Source of the DNA: Nitrosomonadales bacterium
GTDB taxonomy: Bacteria; Pseudomonadota; Gammaproteobacteria; Burkholderiales; Gallionellaceae
DNA length: 39,028 nt
Reading direction: 5' to 3'
Assembly: GCA_023259015.1 (NCBI GenBank)
Contig: JAHFRC010000010.1
Span: 3,096-42,123 of the forward strand
Positions within the stretch are counted from its first letter, which is position 1. Each line of letters begins with the position of its first letter. The notes under the pieces are model-generated. The model was not told the DNA's origin, searched no databases, and saw only the letters and a list, made by a program, of their open reading frames with translations. Positions 1 through 9,061 of the stretch are shown here, in pieces. Made by a program: the position numbers and the translations under genes.

Positions 1-2
1 AA

Positions 3-1274
3 GAAGCCAAGCTGAAAGCGGAGGCCAAGGCGAAGGCCGCAGAAGAAGCGCGTGCAGCCAAACAGGCGAAGCTGGAGGCGAAGGCCAAGGCCAAAGAAGA
101 AGCCGCAGCGAGAAAGGCGGAGCAAGCCAGGCTGAAAGCGGAGGCCAAGGCAGCAGAACAGGCAAGAATTGATGCAGAAGCCCAAGCGCAGTTAAAAGCG
201 GATGCAGTGATTGAAGGGAGAGTCGAGGCTAAGGCAGCAGAGCAAGCAAAGACCGAAGATCTTGCGCAGATAGAAAGGGAGGCTAAGGCAGCAGAGCAAG
301 CAAAGACCGAAGATCTTGCGCAGATAGAAAGAGAGGTTAAGGCAGCGGGGCGTGTTAGGCTTGTGGAGCAAACCAGGGAAAATGCCAAGGCAGTGGAATT
401 GGCTCATTTAGATGCTGAAGCGAAAGCTGCTGAAGAGGCAAGAAGCAAGGCTGAAGAAGAGGCCAAACCAATCAAGGCCAAGCTTGATGAGGAGGCCGAG
501 GCAAGAGTTAACGCCGCTATAGAGGAAGACTACAAGAGGACCGCTGAGTTATATCTCAGGGTAGCCAAGCAGGGGAATGCGGAGGCACAAAACAGTCTTG
601 GTGTGATGTATGCCAATGGGCAAGGGGTTCCACTGGACGACAAGGCAGCGGTAACATGGTATCGCAAGGCGGCTAAACAGGGGAACGCTGAGGCACAGTT
701 TCACCTTGGAGAAATGTATGACCTTGGGCGCGGCGTTCAGCAGAACAAAAAAATTGCGGCGGAGTGGTACAGCAAAGCAGCTAGTCAAGGGTATACAAAT
801 AATCGAGCCAATACAGAGACAGAAGACAGCATCCAAACCCAAACAGCACCACATGTGGCGGCATCACTTGGCAGTAAGGGTGAACCAGATACCAGGACTA
901 AAGAGTCGCAAGCGACAGAAGCTGAACAAACAGCGTTGGAAATGGTGCTTGAGCGCAGTGTAAAAAATTGGGCAACAGCTTGGTCGGCCAATAACATAAA
1001 CGATTATTTGGCTGCTTACGTGTCAGATTTTAAACCGGAAGGCATGAGCCATGATGCGTGGAAACAGCAGCGCATTAAGCGCATTAGCAAACCAAGGATT
1101 ATTGAGGTTACATTGAGTGACATCAATTTAAGTATACAGGATGATAATCATGCAACTGTTTCGTTTATACAGAATTATCACTCTGGTAAATATCAAAACA
1201 AAACAAAAAAAATATTGCGGATGATAAGACAGCTTGATCGTTGGTTGATTGCCGAAGAAGTTGCTGTAAAATAA
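3..1274 (+). CDS. Coiled-coil/Sel1-repeat protein with NTF2-like C-terminal domain (5' partial)
   Basis: The frame is open from the window edge, so the start lies upstream; the internal GTG at 207 is not the real start. About 160 residues of Ala/Lys/Glu-rich sequence resembling TolA-type coiled coil come first. Two Sel1-type repeats follow (near 530-790; core motifs such as NAEAQNSLGVMYANGQGV and NAEAQFHLGEMYDLGRGV). The last ~110 residues (SVKNWATAWS ... YLAAYVSDF ... WLIAEEVAV) match the NTF2-like tail seen at the C-terminus of Cds6-type and TPR envelope proteins. The family suggests a periplasmic or inner-membrane scaffold role, but the N-terminus that would show a membrane anchor is missing and no enzyme motif is visible. 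The coiled coil contains a near-perfect 54-bp tandem duplication. The gene converges on lapD, so it is not in that operon. Confidence 0.75.
   Translation, partial: EAKLKAEAKAKAAEEARAAKQAKLEAKAKAKEEAAARKAEQARLKAEAKAAEQARIDAEAQAQLKADAVIEGRVEAKAAEQAKTEDLAQIEREAKAAEQAKTEDLAQIEREVKAAGRVRLVEQTRENAKAVELAHLDAEAKAAEEARSKAEEEAKPIKAKLDEEAEARVNAAIEEDYKRTAELYLRVAKQGNAEAQNSLGVMYANGQGVPLDDKAAVTWYRKAAKQGNAEAQFHLGEMYDLGRGVQQNKKIAAEWYSKAASQGYTNNRANTETEDSIQTQTAPHVAASLGSKGEPDTRTKESQATEAEQTALEMVLERSVKNWATAWSANNINDYLAAYVSDFKPEGMSHDAWKQQRIKRISKPRIIEVTLSDINLSIQDDNHATVSFIQNYHSGKYQNKTKKILRMIRQLDRWLIAEEVAVK
225..332 (+). repeat. 54-bp tandem duplication inside a coiled-coil gene
   Basis: Units 225-278 and 279-332 differ only at their last base and encode two copies of an 18-residue block beginning EAKAAEQAKTED. 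The near identity points to a recent in-frame duplication or slippage event that changes coiled-coil length. Confidence 0.9.
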
Positions 1275-1413
1275 ACCGTTGAGGATAGTAGTTCGGACTT
1301 GACCTGACAGCTACCCGGTTTAACAAAGTGGCTGCCAGATGTTTATCTTAAATATTTCAAGCATACATACATGGTACTGGCTTAGGGATTGGTTGGCCGC
1401 TCTCAGTCCTTAG

Positions 1414-3375
1414 TTAATCCCATTTTGTCGGTTTGCTAACGCCATAGCCTTTCACACCATCTACGCGGAGGTTCTTGAGTAAGCCCCGCTCTTCAATGGT
1501 TTCTACCGACTCGGCGATGACGAATATCCCAAGGCCGTGTGCAAATTTTACCAGTGATTCGACGAAGAATTGATTTTCCTTGTTTTCATGAATATCACGG
1601 GTGTAGCTACCGTCAATCTTAATGTAGTTGATCTTGAGCCCACTCAGGTAGTTGAATGACTTAAACCCTTTGCCAACCTGGTCGAGCCCGGTTTTGGCGC
1701 CAGTCTCGGCAATGCGTTCAACCCAGCTGCGTAGCGCATCCAGATTGTCCGTGGCGCCATGCTCCATCAACTCAAAGGCAATATAGGGCGCTACATTCGC
1801 ATTTTTGCGCAGAAGGTCGATCAACCAAGCCACAAAGCTGCTATCCTTGATTGACATCGGGAACAGGTTCACTGCCATCACTATACCCGTATTTTCCGGG
1901 CGGACAAGGCGAGCCAGTGTTTCGCTTATGACTTGCTTATCAAATTCCTGGGTAAGATGAAGGTGTTTTGCCATTGGTATGATGCGGTTGGCCGGAATGA
2001 GCTTGCCGTCATTGTCGTGGATGCGCAGCAGCACTTCATACTGGAAAACCTTCGTGTCATCCTTGCAGGACATGATCGCTTGCCGATGCAGTGTGATGCG
2101 GCATTCCGCTAGCACGTTGCTCAGCACTTCCATCCAATGCGATGCCGAATAGGAGCTAAATTCATCATCCACTTTGCTGTCGCCAATATGAAACGCATTG
2201 GGTCCCTTGACTTGGGCCGTCCTCAGGGCCATGTCAGCTTCCGACAGCAACTGCCCTGCCGGTTGTCCGTGATGGATGGCTGCGCCGATGTGGCCAATAT
2301 TGCTCGAATCGGTCAAGCCGCGTTCCTGAAGATTGCTTAGGGACAGGGATAGTTTCTCGGCAAGCGCGAACACCCCTTCCTCAACCAAATCCTGCGCCAG
2401 GATAGAAAAATTGGCATCGCTCAGGTGTGCCACAGAGTAGTGGAGATTGGGCACTCCCTTGCAGATTTCTTCGAGCAGCGTTCCACATCCGCGCAGTAAT
2501 TCGACACCAGCCCGGTATCCTTTGCGTTCGGTGAAGTTGCGGAATTCATTGAGTTCAATGAGAATGAGCGCGTTAGTGGATGATGTTCTCCGTGTTTTGG
2601 TTATCTGGTTCAGCTGAATATCGAAATATTTCCGGTTGGCGAGGCCGGTTAGAGCGTCAACGTAGGTGTCGGCGCGCAAGCGCTCCATGGCATCTGCCTG
2701 TTCTTTGAACATCTCCTTGACTTTGGTGGACATCAGGTTCATCGCATTGACAACATTGCGCAGGTCGAGCGTCCATGGCAATTGGTCTTGCACCAGATAT
2801 TCACGGTTGCAGATTGCCTTGGCCTGAGCCTCCACAGTACGTAGCGGCTGCAATATATAGCGCAGAGCAATCACGCCTATCAACAGTGTGAAAACAGAAA
2901 ACCCGAGGAACCACCAGAAAGAGACCACGCTGCTGTTCCATAGCGAAGAATAGGCATAACCCGGATTTGCGCTGACACGTATCTTACCCGCCTGCTTCCA
3001 GCCTGCCATGATCTGCGCTTCACCTTGGGGCGTATCGAGGGCAACCCAGTTGATGAACCATGCTGGAACACCCTTCGTAACGGCTGGCTGAACGCGCTCG
3101 ATAACAGTCTTCCCGTCGATATCTGTAATCACCACTTCACGATAGTAGCCGCTGTCGGAAACAGCATTGATCTTGCTCTCTATAATGGACATCTCGCCTT
3201 TAGCCATATGCGGAGACAGTGACAGGCCCAGTGATGTCGCCGTATCCTGTGAAATGTTGCGCAACTGGTTGTTAAGATAAGTGCGGGTATTATGTATATT
3301 GATCACCACCGACCCGATAAACAAAAGGGTGAACAAGGTGGCAATTACAATGATCAATTGGCGCAGAAGAGTCAT
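1414..3375 (-). CDS. lapD: LapD-type c-di-GMP receptor (degenerate GGDEF/EAL)
   Basis: In the family, LapD is an inner-membrane receptor that binds cytoplasmic c-di-GMP through a degenerate EAL domain and sequesters the periplasmic protease LapG, keeping a large adhesin on the surface. Seen here: a membrane segment at residues ~7-26, a LapD_MoxY periplasmic domain to ~148 including the GWKQAG loop (Trp126) and SANPGYAYSSLW strand of the LapG-binding surface, a second membrane segment ~150-175, HAMP, a GGDEF domain whose signature has become LSDANF, and an EAL domain with EVL for EAL (447-449) and LDQVGKG where catalytic enzymes have LDDFGTG. Both enzyme sites therefore look dead, as in known LapD; KID and ESVET remain. 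The length of 653 fits the family. It lies 34 bp downstream of lapG on the same strand, probably co-transcribed. Confidence 0.9.
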   Translation of the reverse strand: MTLLRQLIIVIATLFTLLFIGSVVINIHNTRTYLNNQLRNISQDTATSLGLSLSPHMAKGEMSIIESKINAVSDSGYYREVVITDIDGKTVIERVQPAVTKGVPAWFINWVALDTPQGEAQIMAGWKQAGKIRVSANPGYAYSSLWNSSVVSFWWFLGFSVFTLLIGVIALRYILQPLRTVEAQAKAICNREYLVQDQLPWTLDLRNVVNAMNLMSTKVKEMFKEQADAMERLRADTYVDALTGLANRKYFDIQLNQITKTRRTSSTNALILIELNEFRNFTERKGYRAGVELLRGCGTLLEEICKGVPNLHYSVAHLSDANFSILAQDLVEEGVFALAEKLSLSLSNLQERGLTDSSNIGHIGAAIHHGQPAGQLLSEADMALRTAQVKGPNAFHIGDSKVDDEFSSYSASHWMEVLSNVLAECRITLHRQAIMSCKDDTKVFQYEVLLRIHDNDGKLIPANRIIPMAKHLHLTQEFDKQVISETLARLVRPENTGIVMAVNLFPMSIKDSSFVAWLIDLLRKNANVAPYIAFELMEHGATDNLDALRSWVERIAETGAKTGLDQVGKGFKSFNYLSGLKINYIKIDGSYTRDIHENKENQFFVESLVKFAHGLGIFVIAESVETIEERGLLKNLRVDGVKGYGVSKPTKWD

Positions 3376-3409
3376 GGTGCTTTCCTTAAAAAATTAGGTA
3401 TTCCTGGAA

Positions 3410-4096
3410 TTATGATTCATCTAATGAAAATTCTTTACCCATGCGGGTGTTCATCTGATTCCATAGCTCGACATGGGAAGAAACTTCCGAGTGCCCGTCG
3501 CTACGTTCCTTGGCAAGCCACAACCCATCTCCATTGAAGCTGTATATGGGGATCAAATCGCTGCGTTCGCTAGCCGATTTGACCTCGCCGTCAATATTGT
3601 CGAGCACTAAAGGCATTGAGTTGGGCGTAGGATAGTAAGTCAGCACCATGTGTGACTGATTGGCAGGAGGAAGATTAATGGCAGTGACGTAGGTGATTTG
3701 CAACTGGTCTATCCTGACACCCAGAGCCAGTAGTGTAAAGTATTTGCCGATCGCTAGGGACGCAGGGCTACCCCCATTGCGCGCCAGCATTTCGACGGGG
3801 GTTGGCCAGTAGTTGCGTTTGCCCCAAAGCTCCATATCGGATTTTGAAGGAATGCGGTTGAAAAAATCGTTGACCGCCTCCAGCTTTTCGTTAATTGGCT
3901 TGTTCTTGCTGTTTGCAATCAGTTTGGTCCATGAGAGAATCCGACGGGAAGCGGTCGGGCCGTATTTTGCGTCGGCGCCAATAAGGACTTTTTCCGATAT
4001 GGAAACCTTAAAGCCTTCCTGTGCGAACAGGGAGTTGGCAACAAAGAGAAAAACCAGGCCGAAAATAGCCCATATCGAGAAACGGTTTGTCTTCAT
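3410..4096 (-). CDS. lapG: LapG-like periplasmic transglutaminase-fold protein lacking the catalytic Cys
   Basis: LapG is a calcium-dependent periplasmic cysteine protease (Cys-His-Asp) that clips the N-terminus of LapA-type adhesins. Seen here: a signal peptide (residues 1-25, cleavage near SLFA/QEG), the family block EAVNDFFN, then YWPTPVEMLAR, and the conserved HMVLTYYPTPN (His149) and PLVLDNIDG (Asp166). The expected GDCEDFAIAKYFTL stretch instead reads GSPASLAIGKYFTL, so the Cys position is Pro111 and the neighbouring acidic residues, known as calcium ligands in the family, are Ser or Ala. The frame is intact at the usual length (228 residues), so this is not an obvious pseudogene. It is first gene of a lapG-lapD pair behind a 520-bp intergenic region. 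It may be a pseudo-protease or binding partner, or be freshly inactivated. Confidence 0.85.
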   Translation of the reverse strand: MKTNRFSIWAIFGLVFLFVANSLFAQEGFKVSISEKVLIGADAKYGPTASRRILSWTKLIANSKNKPINEKLEAVNDFFNRIPSKSDMELWGKRNYWPTPVEMLARNGGSPASLAIGKYFTLLALGVRIDQLQITYVTAINLPPANQSHMVLTYYPTPNSMPLVLDNIDGEVKSASERSDLIPIYSFNGDGLWLAKERSDGHSEVSSHVELWNQMNTRMGKEFSLDES

Positions 4097-4616
4097 GGGG
4101 AAGAATGCATGAATTTCTTGCTAATGGGTAGAACCACGCATGGGCATGGCAGAGAGATGCAAAATAATTTGGTGCTGCGTAACAGACACAAGTGGTTTTC
4201 AAACATTGCATTGAACCTGATGCTCGTACATGGATTTGGTTGATGCAGCCACAGTTTGTTGCGTCCAAATATTTTTGAAGTATATATGGATATGCATTTT
4301 CTGATGCAATTCAGTTGAGGCCGCATGCGCAAACTGGGGGGCAACTTGCTATAAAGTAACAGATTTTCTCCGTATGCACCATATGTATATTGGACTATAT
4401 ACTTCTTGGCCGAATCAGCTGGAACCGGTGCAGGTTGGGCCATGCAAGAAATGGTGGGTGGCATCCGCGTACTTGTAAGGCACCAATGTCCCAATAACAA
4501 ATGCAAAGTATACTTTACAAGTATGTCATTGGAGCATAGCAAATATTGACCTGTATTAGCATTTAAGTGTAGGCCAAGAAGAGAATAACCCACCACGCAT
4601 ACTTGTAATTTCAAAA
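4097..4616. other. 520-bp intergenic region with three TACTTGTAA motifs
   Basis: I see no supportable gene here: the long minus-strand frame crossing it runs out of phase through the end of pgi and has no family features. TACTTGTAA occurs at 4470-4478 and 4600-4608, and as its reverse complement at 4515-4523. A 16-nt palindrome (GTAATTT/AAATTAC arms, 4605-4620) contains the pgi stop codon. The region is AT-rich compared with its neighbours and should hold the promoter of lapG-lapD. Confidence 0.5.
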
Positions 4617-6266
4617 TTACTGTATTCGGCGAACTTTCAAGTAGCGGTTGATTAAGCCATTGGTCGAGGCGTCGTGAGGGGAAATACGCGGCTTGCCCTG
4701 AATTTCCGGCAGTAATTTTCCGGCGAGCTGTTTGCCGAATTCCACACCCCATTGATCGAAAGAATTGATGTTCCACACTACGCCTTGCACAAACACTTTA
4801 TGCTCGTAAAGAGCGGTCAGCATTCCCAGTGTATGCGGATCGAGCTTATCAAATAACAGCGTGTTGCTCGGACGGTTGCCTGGAAACACCTTGTATGGCA
4901 GCAGTGCTTCCAGCGCCTCATCGCTGAGTTCTTGCGCCACGAATTCGGCGTGAACCTCCTCTGCGGTTTTGCCCAGCATCAATGCCTCAGTCTGCGCGAA
5001 GCAATTAGACAAAAGCATAGCATGGTGTTCCCCCATCGGGTTATGGCTGGCGAGAGGGGCAAGAAAATCGGCGGGAATCATGTGCGTGCCCTGATGCAAC
5101 AACTGGTAAAACGAATGCTGGCCATTGGTGCCGGGTTCGCCCCATACCACCATTTGTGTTGCGTAATCCACTGCATGGCCGTCACGGTCTACGCGCTTGC
5201 CATTGCTTTCCATTTCCAGTTGCTGCAGGTAGGCAGGAAAGTGTTGCAGATATTGGTCGTATGGCAGGACGGCATACGAAGCGGCATCAAAAAAATTGGC
5301 GTACCAGACACTAAGCATGCCCATGATTAGCGGCATGTTGCGTTCGAAGGGTTCCTCGCGGAAATGTTTGTCCATGGCATAGCCGCCTGCGAGCAGCTTT
5401 TCAAAATTGTCCATGCCGATGTAGAGTGCGATAGGCAATCCTATTGCCGACCATAGCGAATAGCGGCCGCCAACCCAATCCCAGAATTCAAATACATTGT
5501 CCGGGTTGATGCCAAATTTTGATGTTGCGGTGAGGTTAGTCGAGATTGCCACAAAATGTTTTGCGACGGATGCTTCATCACCCAGTTGTTTAGTCAGCCA
5601 TGCACGCGCTGAATCTGCATTGGCAATGGTTTCCTGGGTGGTGAAGGTTTTCGAGCTGACGATAAACAGCGTGGTTTCCGGGTCGATATGCTTGAAAGTT
5701 TCCGCTATATCCGTGGCATCCACATTGGAAACAAAATATGTGTTCAGTCGTTCGCTGCCATAAGGTTTGAGCGCTTTGCAGGCCATCAATGGCCCCAAGG
5801 CGGAACCGCCGATGCCGATATTCACAATGTCCCGGAATGGCTTGCCGGTATGTCCGCGCAACGATCCGTTACGCACGGCATCGGAGAAGTGGCGCATGTG
5901 ATCCAGCACACGGTGCACGTCATGCATTACATTCTTGCCATCCACAAAGACTTTGGCGCCGCGTGGCGCGCGCAACGCGGTATGCAACACTGCGCGCTGT
6001 TCGCTGGTGTTGATTTCTTCGCCGTTGAACATGCGCATGATCCAGCTGCCCAGCCCTGACTGGCGCGCCAAATCCAGCAGCAGTGCAAACGTTTCATCCG
6101 TGATGAGGTTTTTCGAGTAGTCCAGCAGCAGGCCGTCGAGTTGCAGCGAAAACTTGTCAAAGCGCACCGGATCGGTGCGAAACATCTCGCGCATGTTTTG
6201 CTTGCCGATGGCGGTTTTGTGCGCCGATAGGGCTTGCCATGCGGGTGAATGGATTAGATTTGACAT
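4617..6266 (-). CDS. pgi: Glucose-6-phosphate isomerase
   Basis: Interconverts glucose-6-phosphate and fructose-6-phosphate in the cytoplasm, linking gluconeogenesis to glycogen synthesis and the pentose phosphate branch encoded nearby. Both family signatures are present: [14 protein letters not shown] and [18 protein letters not shown], as are GIGGSALGP and the [10 protein letters not shown] sugar-phosphate-binding loop. The length of 549 residues equals that of the E. coli enzyme. The start is an ATG preceded by a weak AGGA. The gene follows glgB and a small DUF2934 gene on the same strand and probably ends that transcript. Nothing looks degenerate. Confidence 0.97.
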   Translation of the reverse strand: MSNLIHSPAWQALSAHKTAIGKQNMREMFRTDPVRFDKFSLQLDGLLLDYSKNLITDETFALLLDLARQSGLGSWIMRMFNGEEINTSEQRAVLHTALRAPRGAKVFVDGKNVMHDVHRVLDHMRHFSDAVRNGSLRGHTGKPFRDIVNIGIGGSALGPLMACKALKPYGSERLNTYFVSNVDATDIAETFKHIDPETTLFIVSSKTFTTQETIANADSARAWLTKQLGDEASVAKHFVAISTNLTATSKFGINPDNVFEFWDWVGGRYSLWSAIGLPIALYIGMDNFEKLLAGGYAMDKHFREEPFERNMPLIMGMLSVWYANFFDAASYAVLPYDQYLQHFPAYLQQLEMESNGKRVDRDGHAVDYATQMVVWGEPGTNGQHSFYQLLHQGTHMIPADFLAPLASHNPMGEHHAMLLSNCFAQTEALMLGKTAEEVHAEFVAQELSDEALEALLPYKVFPGNRPSNTLLFDKLDPHTLGMLTALYEHKVFVQGVVWNINSFDQWGVEFGKQLAGKLLPEIQGKPRISPHDASTNGLINRYLKVRRIQ

Positions 6267-6353
6267 GGTGGCGATCCTATAATCTGCTGCGCGGGCACCC
6301 TAATAACATCAGGCATGCTGCCCTCTGGTATGCAGATACGGCATCAAATATGG

Positions 6354-6755
6354 CTATTTTTGAGCATTGAGTTTCGCATCAATTTCCGCTTCGGCAGTTA
6401 TCCAGTCCTTCATCGCGTAACAGCTGTTAAATCCATGCCGTTCGGCCAGAAAATAGGCGGCGGTGGCGATCATATGGTAACGTTCTTCCGGTGAGACGGT
6501 AATCTTTCTCGCCATTTTTTTTGGTTGACCTTTTGCGATTACGGCGATTTTTCCAGCTAATGGAGCGCTTACTTTTTTTGCCGGGGCTGCCGTTGTCTTC
6601 TTGGCTGGGGTTGGCGACGCTTTTTTGGCGATGGTTTGGGGTTTTGTTGCAGGTTTTACTGCAATCGTTTTTTTGGCGAGCGGCTTTTTATCCTTGGTGT
6701 TGCTTGCGGTCTTGGAGGTGGTTTTTTTGCCAACTGGGGTGCGTGATGTAGCCAT
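6354..6755 (-). CDS. DUF2934 protein with a Lys/Ala-rich histone H1-like N-terminal tail
   Basis: The first ~85 of 133 residues are low-complexity Lys/Ala/Pro/Thr with AKK and TPAKK repeats resembling histone H1 tails. The C-terminus (SPEERYHMIATAAYFLAERHGF ... DWITAEAEIDAKL) matches the short DUF2934 domain. A strong AGGAGG sits just upstream of the ATG, so the gene is well translated if transcribed. It is 40 bp downstream of glgB and 87 bp upstream of pgi. The function of DUF2934 is unknown; the basic tail suggests nucleic-acid or polyanion binding, which is an inference from composition only. Confidence 0.8.
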   Translation of the reverse strand: MATSRTPVGKKTTSKTASNTKDKKPLAKKTIAVKPATKPQTIAKKASPTPAKKTTAAPAKKVSAPLAGKIAVIAKGQPKKMARKITVSPEERYHMIATAAYFLAERHGFNSCYAMKDWITAEAEIDAKLNAQK

Positions 6756-6795
6756 GATAATCCTCCTTTTATAGTTGATAACACGTTGCTACAAA

Positions 6796-8982
6796 TTATG
6801 CCTGGGCCAGCATGATGCAAGCCAGCGGCGGCACTTCTATTGCGGCGGAATAGGGTTGTCCCATCCAGGGCAATTGCTCGGCGGTAATTTTACCCGCGTT
6901 ACCGAGGTTGCTGCCGCCATAATAATGCGAATCGCTGTTGAATATTTCCCGATATTCACAATCCAACGGTAGCCCGATACGGTAATGCTGGCGCGGCACC
7001 GGGGTGAAATTCAAGACGGCAACAATGGTCTTGCCATTATGACCGAAGCGCAAGAAGGAAAGTAGCGAGAGGTCGGTGTCATTGCAGTCTATCCAGGAAA
7101 AACCAGCAGGCTCGAAATCCTGTTCGTACAGCGCCGGCAGGTTGCGGTACAGGTGATTCAGGTCGCGTAACATACTCTGTATACCGCGATGGGGGTCAAG
7201 CCCGAGTTGCCACCATTCCAGTTCCCGGCCAGCATGCCATTCCAAACCTTGGCCGAATTCGTTGCCCATGAAGTTGAGTTTCTTGCCCGGGCTGGCGATC
7301 TGGTAAGCTAGCAGCAGGCGCAGGTTGGCAAATTGCTGCCAGGCATCGCCGGGCATCTTGTCGAGCAGGGAGCCTTTGCCATGCACCACCTCGTCATGCG
7401 AGAACGGCAGCATAAAGTTTTCGCTGTAGGCGTAAAGCTGGCTGAAGGTAAGCTGGTTGAGGTGGTAACGGCGATGTATCGGATCGTGCCGCATGAAGCT
7501 GAGTGTGTCATTCATCCAACCCATATTCCATTTCATGGAAAAACCCAGGCCGCCGAGATAGGTCGGGCGCGATACTGCGGGCCATGCCGTGGATTCCTCG
7601 GCCAATGTCAGCGCGCCGGGAAATGCGTCGTGCACCATGATATTCATCTCGCGGAGGAAATCGATGGCTTCCAGGTTTTCACGTCCGCCGTATTTATTAG
7701 GCAGCCATTCGTCTTGCTTGCGCGAATAGTCGAGGTACAGCATGGATGCCACCGCATCCACGCGCAGCCCATCGAAATGGAATTGAGACAGCCAGTAATG
7801 TGCACTCGACAGGAGGAAACTTTTTACCTCGTTGCGGCCATAGTTGAAGATGTGTGTACCCCAGTCCTGATGAAAGCCCAGACGCGGGTCTTCGTGCTCG
7901 TATAGCGCAGTGCCGTCATAGCGCGCCAGGGCGAATGAATCCTGCGGGAAGTGCGCGGGCACCCAGTCCAGCAAAACACCGATCCCTGCCTGATGGCAAC
8001 TGTCCACAAAATGGCACAGATCATCAGGAGAGCCGAAACGGCTGGTCGCGGCAAAATAGCCAGTCGTTTGATAGCCCCAGGATTCATCCAGCGGGTGCTC
8101 GGAAACAGGCATCAGTTCTATATGGGTGTAGCCCATATCCTTGACGTAGGGGATCAGGTGTTCAGCCAATTCGCGGTAAGTATAAAAATTGCCGTTTGGA
8201 TGGCGTTTCCACGAACCGGCATGGATTTCATAGACATTGAGCGGGGCATGCAGCCAATTCCATTTACTGCGCTGCGTTAACCATTCCACATCCTTCCATA
8301 TGTGCGTGATTTCCACCCCGGCGCGAGCGGCGGTTCCGGGGCGCAATTCGTATGCGTTGGCATAGGGATCGGTCTTGGTTAGCAGCTTGCCTGATGTATT
8401 GAATATCTCAAACTTGTATAACGCACCTTGCTCAATGCCCGGAATAAACAGTTCCCACACGCCGCTGGAGCCATGCACCGCCATCGGGTGGATGCGTCCA
8501 TCCCAACGGTTGAATTCACCCACTACACTGACGCGCTCGGCATTCGGCGCCCAGACGGCAAAACGCACACCGGGAATGCCATCAATTTGCACGGCATGCG
8601 AACCGAGTATGCGATAACCCTGATGCAGGCTGCCTTCGTTAAACAGGTGCAGGTCGAAGCTGGAAATTTGCGGTGCGAAGGTGTAATGGTCGTGCACCAA
8701 ACGTTGTACGCCATTTTCCGTGAAGCGAAGCCGGTAGGGGTGAGTGGGTTTATCAGGGCCATGCCACTCAAACAAACCTTCGGAGTGGACACATTTCAGC
8801 GGTTCACTACCCGGCATGGTTTCAAGCCAGGCTTCGCTTGCATGAGGGTTGAATACCCGAACCACGTACCCCTCTTTTTCCTGGTGCAGGCCGAGATAGG
8901 CGAAGGGATCATGCAGGCGGCCTTGCAGAAGCAATTCGGCGCGTGGATCGGTATTTATGCGAGGATGTTTTTTCATGATCAC
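6796..8982 (-). CDS. glgB: 1,4-alpha-glucan branching enzyme
   Basis: Introduces alpha-1,6 branches into glycogen. Seen here: an N-terminal GlgB domain and CBM48 (GSHAVQIDGIPGVRFAVWAPNA near 128-148), then a GH13 catalytic barrel with region I DWVPAHFPQD, region II FDGLRVDAVASM (nucleophile Asp409), region III LTLAEESTAWP (acid/base Glu462) and region IV LPFSHDEVVHGKGS (Asp530). The length is 728, as in E. coli. The 8982 start is a GTG; an ATG two codons later (8976) is equally plausible, and neither has a clear Shine-Dalgarno. A TATAAT lies on this strand at 8994-8989, too close to the start to be sure of as a -10 box. The gene is divergent from glgC across ~80 bp, suggesting shared control. 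Confidence 0.97.
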   Translation of the reverse strand: MIMKKHPRINTDPRAELLLQGRLHDPFAYLGLHQEKEGYVVRVFNPHASEAWLETMPGSEPLKCVHSEGLFEWHGPDKPTHPYRLRFTENGVQRLVHDHYTFAPQISSFDLHLFNEGSLHQGYRILGSHAVQIDGIPGVRFAVWAPNAERVSVVGEFNRWDGRIHPMAVHGSSGVWELFIPGIEQGALYKFEIFNTSGKLLTKTDPYANAYELRPGTAARAGVEITHIWKDVEWLTQRSKWNWLHAPLNVYEIHAGSWKRHPNGNFYTYRELAEHLIPYVKDMGYTHIELMPVSEHPLDESWGYQTTGYFAATSRFGSPDDLCHFVDSCHQAGIGVLLDWVPAHFPQDSFALARYDGTALYEHEDPRLGFHQDWGTHIFNYGRNEVKSFLLSSAHYWLSQFHFDGLRVDAVASMLYLDYSRKQDEWLPNKYGGRENLEAIDFLREMNIMVHDAFPGALTLAEESTAWPAVSRPTYLGGLGFSMKWNMGWMNDTLSFMRHDPIHRRYHLNQLTFSQLYAYSENFMLPFSHDEVVHGKGSLLDKMPGDAWQQFANLRLLLAYQIASPGKKLNFMGNEFGQGLEWHAGRELEWWQLGLDPHRGIQSMLRDLNHLYRNLPALYEQDFEPAGFSWIDCNDTDLSLLSFLRFGHNGKTIVAVLNFTPVPRQHYRIGLPLDCEYREIFNSDSHYYGGSNLGNAGKITAEQLPWMGQPYSAAIEVPPLACIMLAQA

Positions 8983-9061
8983 GGATTGATTATAGCCACA
9001 ATTTCGGCCAGACTATAGCTGGAATCTGATACAGTAGGCAGAACATTTTTACTCCGGTGCC

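Noticed and set aside
1275-1413. Possible insertion-sequence terminus (GTTCGGACTTGACCTGACAG near 1301)
   Set aside because: It looks IS-like, but I found no matching inverted end or transposase remnant nearby.
4093-4776. 227-residue minus-strand reading frame between lapG and pgi
   Set aside because: It overlaps the pgi 3' end out of phase, is rich in Cys/Ser/Leu without domain character, and has no ribosome binding site.
8989-8994. TATAAT on the minus strand as the glgB -10 box
   Set aside because: It is only ~13 bp from the ATG, no acceptable -35 lies 16-18 bp upstream, and it would give an almost leaderless transcript.
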